Assembly (NCBI GenBank): GCA_934700345.1 | Contig: CAKUXP010000008.1 | Location: 33,909 to 97,908, forward strand | DNA from: an uncultured Fibrobacter sp. | GTDB lineage: Bacteria > Fibrobacterota > Fibrobacteria > Fibrobacterales > Fibrobacteraceae | DNA length: 64,000 nt | Reading direction: 5' to 3' | Part shown: positions 61,700 to 64,000 of the stretch, piece by piece | Position numbering within the stretch: the first letter of the stretch is position 1 | How the letters are laid out: each line of letters starts with the position of its first letter | Made by a program: the position numbers and the translations under genes | Notes under the pieces: model-generated | Database searches by the model: none | What the model was told of the DNA's origin: nothing | The model's input: the letters and a program-made list of their open reading frames with translations, nothing else

Positions 61700-62866
61700 T
61701 CAATAAAGGTGGGGAGGCGGCCAACGCGGGTTCTTCGAACTCATATCGACCTTGTAGAAATTCTTGTCGAAACGTCCGTCATCTTCTCCGTAGAGACGCA
61801 TCACATAGCGGGACATCCACTTGGCGAGCTTCAGAACGGTGAGCTTGTGGCGCAGGCGTCCCTGGCAATCGCGGTTCATGATATCCGGGAGAGTGCTCGT
61901 CGTGAGGATTTCGTCAATCGACGGGCTGTTCAGCTTTTCGCGGGCTTCCGGGCTGGAATTGAAGTGCGTCACGCAGAAGCAGACGCGGTTCGGTGCGCCG
62001 GTCTTCAGGTAGTCGCAGCAGCGGACAATCGTCGAACCCGTGCGAACCATATCGTCAAACACGATCACATCCTTGCCCTTCAGATAGTCGAGCTGGACTT
62101 CCGAATCCGGGCTGAGCGTCATGCTGACTTCGCGTTCACCCGTGCGGACCTTGCTCATGATGACGCGCTTGCACTTCGAAAGCTGGAGCGCATCGTACAT
62201 CGCATTCACAAACGGAGTGGCTCCCTTGTCCGGTGCGACGATGACCAGGTTGTCTCCGTCCTTTCCGGTCTGCACGAAGTTCGACGTCTTGATGTAATGC
62301 GCGTACACTTCCGTCGGAATCATGTTGTGAAAGTGCCCACCGAAAATTTCGCCGTAGAGATTCTGGACCTTGACCGAATGGTTGTGGACGGTTATCACGG
62401 AATCCACGCCCGAAGCCTTCAGGAGCTGCGCGTAGAGAAGCGCAGTAAAAGGCTGTCCGTCGAACTTTTTCAAGTCCGCCGTCGGACGTTCCTTTTCTAA
62501 GTCCCCGACCCGATGGGCGCCGCGGTCCTGTGCGCTGTAGAACAGGTCCGGCTCCATCAGAACGACGCTTTCCGCCCCGTTTTCCTTGGCGGCCCGGGCG
62601 AGAATGCACGCCCGCATCGCGAGGTCGTTCCGGCTCCATTCGTGCGTCGTCGAGGAACAGATGAGGACAATCTTCCCCTGCAAGCGCTTGCCGATATTTT
62701 CATCGTCGAAAACGTCGATCATGTAGCGGGGGCAAAATTCGGAATTCGCGTAGGTTTTCAGCGAAACCGTATCGGAAATATCTTCGCGGAGCCCGATGTA
62801 CTGCGCAATGTCAATCGCAAACGGATCGTCCGTAAAGGTACCTGTGACAATGAATCGATCTTGCAT
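61700..62866 (-). CDS. prs: Ribose-phosphate pyrophosphokinase (divergent type)
   Basis: A 388-residue PRPP synthetase-like protein, about 75 residues longer than the bacterial class I enzyme. The PRPP loop KDVIVFDDMVRTGSTIVRCC is perfect, and ICSSTTHEWSRNDLAMRACI, TVHNHSVKVQNLY (in place of LDLHxxQ) and IVAPDKGATPFVNAM fit the family. It makes PRPP for nucleotides, His and Trp. The altered active-site flap suggests a separate subfamily with different regulation. ATG 62866 has AGGA upstream. Confidence 0.88.
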   Translation of the reverse strand: MQDRFIVTGTFTDDPFAIDIAQYIGLREDISDTVSLKTYANSEFCPRYMIDVFDDENIGKRLQGKIVLICSSTTHEWSRNDLAMRACILARAAKENGAESVVLMEPDLFYSAQDRGAHRVGDLEKERPTADLKKFDGQPFTALLYAQLLKASGVDSVITVHNHSVKVQNLYGEIFGGHFHNMIPTEVYAHYIKTSNFVQTGKDGDNLVIVAPDKGATPFVNAMYDALQLSKCKRVIMSKVRTGEREVSMTLSPDSEVQLDYLKGKDVIVFDDMVRTGSTIVRCCDYLKTGAPNRVCFCVTHFNSSPEAREKLNSPSIDEILTTSTLPDIMNRDCQGRLRHKLTVLKLAKWMSRYVMRLYGEDDGRFDKNFYKVDMSSKNPRWPPPHLY

Positions 62867-63017
62867 CCAAGAATCCTTTTTTGGGTATTCGGAAAGATAA
62901 AAAACCTTCGTACCTTTGGCAAAGAAATTCGCCCGAAACGCGGCAAGGCGAATGCAAAACCGTCAACCGAATTTTTACGAAAATACGTTCTTATTCGCAA
63001 AAAACTATATTCAAAAC

Positions 63018-63590
63018 ATGAAACTTTTCAAGCCGCTCACGATTTTGGCGATTTTCGCCACATCCTGTTCCTCGCCGACCGTTCCCAACCCGGAAGCGGC
63101 CCGCACTAGTTCGGCGAACGCCCAAGCGGAATCATCCGTTTCGGCGCAAAGCGGAACGAGCGTCCAAGCCGAAAGTTCCTCGTCTTTTCGGGAAATTTCC
63201 GGCTCTTCCGCGGGGATTTTCTCCGGCGAACTTCTCGCGGCGATTTCCGAATCCGGCACCTACACGACCAGGGATTCCGTCGCAGCCTATCTCTGCAAAT
63301 TCGAAAAATTGCCGTCCAATTACCGCACCAAGGCCGAGGCCAAGGAGCTTTACGCCGCGTCCGGAAAAACTTTTTCCAAATGGAATTTCAACCCGTGGGA
63401 AACCTTGGGAGTCATGGTCGGCGGCGATGCGTTCCAAAACAGAGAAGGACTTCTCCCTCAAAACGCCTATCGCGAATGCGACGTGGATTACTTTGCGGCG
63501 AACCGCGGGACAAAACGGCTCGTTTACGCAAATTCCTGCATCATTTATTATACGGCTGACCATTACAAAAGTTTTTCGAAGATGGAGTAG
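63018..63590 (+). CDS. Lipoprotein with barnase-type ribonuclease domain
   Basis: A 190-residue protein: lipoprotein signal (lipobox ATSC, Cys17), a Ser/Ala-rich linker (about 20-65), and a microbial RNase domain (85-190). Against barnase all catalytic positions are present: Lys105 (KLPSNYRTKAEA, barnase K27), Glu153 (YRECDVDY, E73), Arg163 and Arg167 (ANRGTKRLVY, R83/R87) and His182 (YTADHYKSF, H102); GGDAFQNREGLLP matches barnase GGDIFSNREGKLP. It would be a surface or periplasm-facing RNase. No barstar-like gene is seen in the 208 bases downstream. Confidence 0.88.
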   Translation: MKLFKPLTILAIFATSCSSPTVPNPEAARTSSANAQAESSVSAQSGTSVQAESSSSFREISGSSAGIFSGELLAAISESGTYTTRDSVAAYLCKFEKLPSNYRTKAEAKELYAASGKTFSKWNFNPWETLGVMVGGDAFQNREGLLPQNAYRECDVDYFAANRGTKRLVYANSCIIYYTADHYKSFSKME

Positions 63591-63798
63591 GGGGGGGCAG
63601 CCAGAACTTGGAGGAGAATATCGCCAATTAACAAAACTTCGATTGAATTAAAAATTGTTCAGCAGAAGTTTTGGTATAGCATAGCCAGAATGAATTAAAA
63701 TGAATATGTTTTAACAGGAGACTTGTGCGTAAGTTAAGTCGTTTTAAGTCGCAGCACCGGATTACATCGTGAAATCATAATTAACGAAGGATATAAAA
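63591..63798. other. Intergenic region between the barnase-like gene and the methylase fragment
   Basis: It begins with a G8 tract (63590-63597) touching the stop codon. AT-rich beyond that. No barstar-like gene and no clear terminator were seen; a 15-codon GTG frame after AGGAG near 63720 is too short to call. Confidence 0.4.
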
Positions 63799-63939
63799 AT
63801 GACATGGAAAGTGCCGCACATCGTACAATATCAAGGTTCCAAGAGAATATTGGCACCACAGATTCTTCGGTTTATGCCGGACAGATTTAATCGATTAATC
63901 GAACCGTTTGCCGGAATGGCTGCAATTACGGCCTGTTGA
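63799..63939 (+). pseudogene. DNA adenine methylase, N-terminal fragment interrupted by an IS
   Basis: ATG 63799 with AAGGA upstream gives 46 residues that match the start of Dam-type methylases: VQYQGSKRILAPQILRFMP and RLIEPFAGMAAIT, the second being the SAM-binding DPPY-family motif I. The frame then reads AC and stops at TGA 63937, where the sequence becomes the end of a transposase gene. The remainder of the methylase, if kept, lies beyond the element. Confidence 0.82.
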
Positions 63940-64000
63940 CGCTATCTGATCCAAATAAAGATCAAGGCCGCCTGGACGAACGACAGGAAGACCAGGTCCA
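63930..64000 (-). mobile_element. Insertion sequence end (partial, continues past window)
   Basis: The junction with the methylase lies near 63930-63936 (ggcctgttgacgc), probably the terminal repeat. Inside it the minus strand carries the 3' end of a transposase. Only this end is visible, so target duplication and inverted repeats cannot be checked. Confidence 0.65.
63942..64000 (-). CDS. Transposase, C-terminal fragment at window edge
   Basis: The minus strand from the window end to TAG 63944-63942 reads DLVFLSFVQAALIFIWIR, closely resembling the C-terminal helix of IS5/IS4-type DDE transposases. Too short for a firm family. Confidence 0.6.
   Translation of the reverse strand, partial: DLVFLSFVQAALIFIWIR

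Overview
The window reads as chromosome of a Fibrobacter-type bacterium (phylum Fibrobacterota), moderately GC-rich outside its accessory stretches. The evidence is a FISUMP-type paralogous-domain lipoprotein, a TIGR02147-family regulator, several CBM6-bearing plant-cell-wall hydrolases whose C-terminal tails look like type IX secretion sorting domains, a PorV/PorQ-like protein, and the futalosine-pathway enzyme MqnA. These assignments come from reading motifs; no database search was possible.

Layout. 1-4.6 kb: the end of a TolC-like gene, then HlyD and two ABC-2 permease genes, translationally coupled. 4.8-7.4 kb: rpmH-rnpA-yidD-yidC. 7.6-9.3 kb: KDPG aldolase, mqnA and a small unknown. 9.4-13.3 kb: overlapping operon clpP-ftsY-lipoprotein-thioredoxin-like-glycosyltransferase, the last carrying an internal signal peptide and barrel-like tail. 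13.7-20.1 kb: sahH, a short RpoD-type sigma factor, an orphan LytS-type kinase, a secreted protein with a 56-residue partner, infC-rpmI-rplT and tRNA-Gly(TCC). 20.2-26.0 kb: lipid operon (acyl-ACP thioesterase, DUF2334 protein, acyl-CoA synthetase, KAS II, FabV).

26.0-29.6 kb is an AT-rich accessory island. It lies beside a duplicated copy of the thioesterase 5' end and its divergent promoter, and holds a small YNEKGQ-repeat protein, a VapBC-like pair, a FISUMP lipoprotein broken in a G6 tract and a DUF2971 gene with one in-frame stop. 29.6-34.0 kb: PorV-like protein, phosphohexomutase, SIMPL protein and rsmA. 34.3-46.6 kb is the polysaccharide-degradation region: GH5 cellulase, pyrC, about 0.9 kb of strand-asymmetric repeats, a TIGR02147 regulator with a CBM-like lipoprotein, then GH43, GH30 and GH10 enzymes fitting co-operative xylan breakdown. 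The GH30 signal peptide is frameshifted at a T8 tract.

46.6-53.6 kb: acyltransferase, RNase G, purM, a cNMP-binding protein, a metal/cobalamin-type binding protein and an outer-membrane protein, followed by an NYN protein on the other strand. 54.5-60.0 kb: a five-gene coupled operon of DUF4956, HlyD-like, TolC-like, VTC-domain and lamin-tail lipoprotein genes, the best candidate here for an undescribed envelope system. 60.3-64.0 kb: nhaA, prs, a lipoprotein with a complete barnase-type active site, and a DNA adenine methylase cut off after 46 codons by the end of an insertion sequence.
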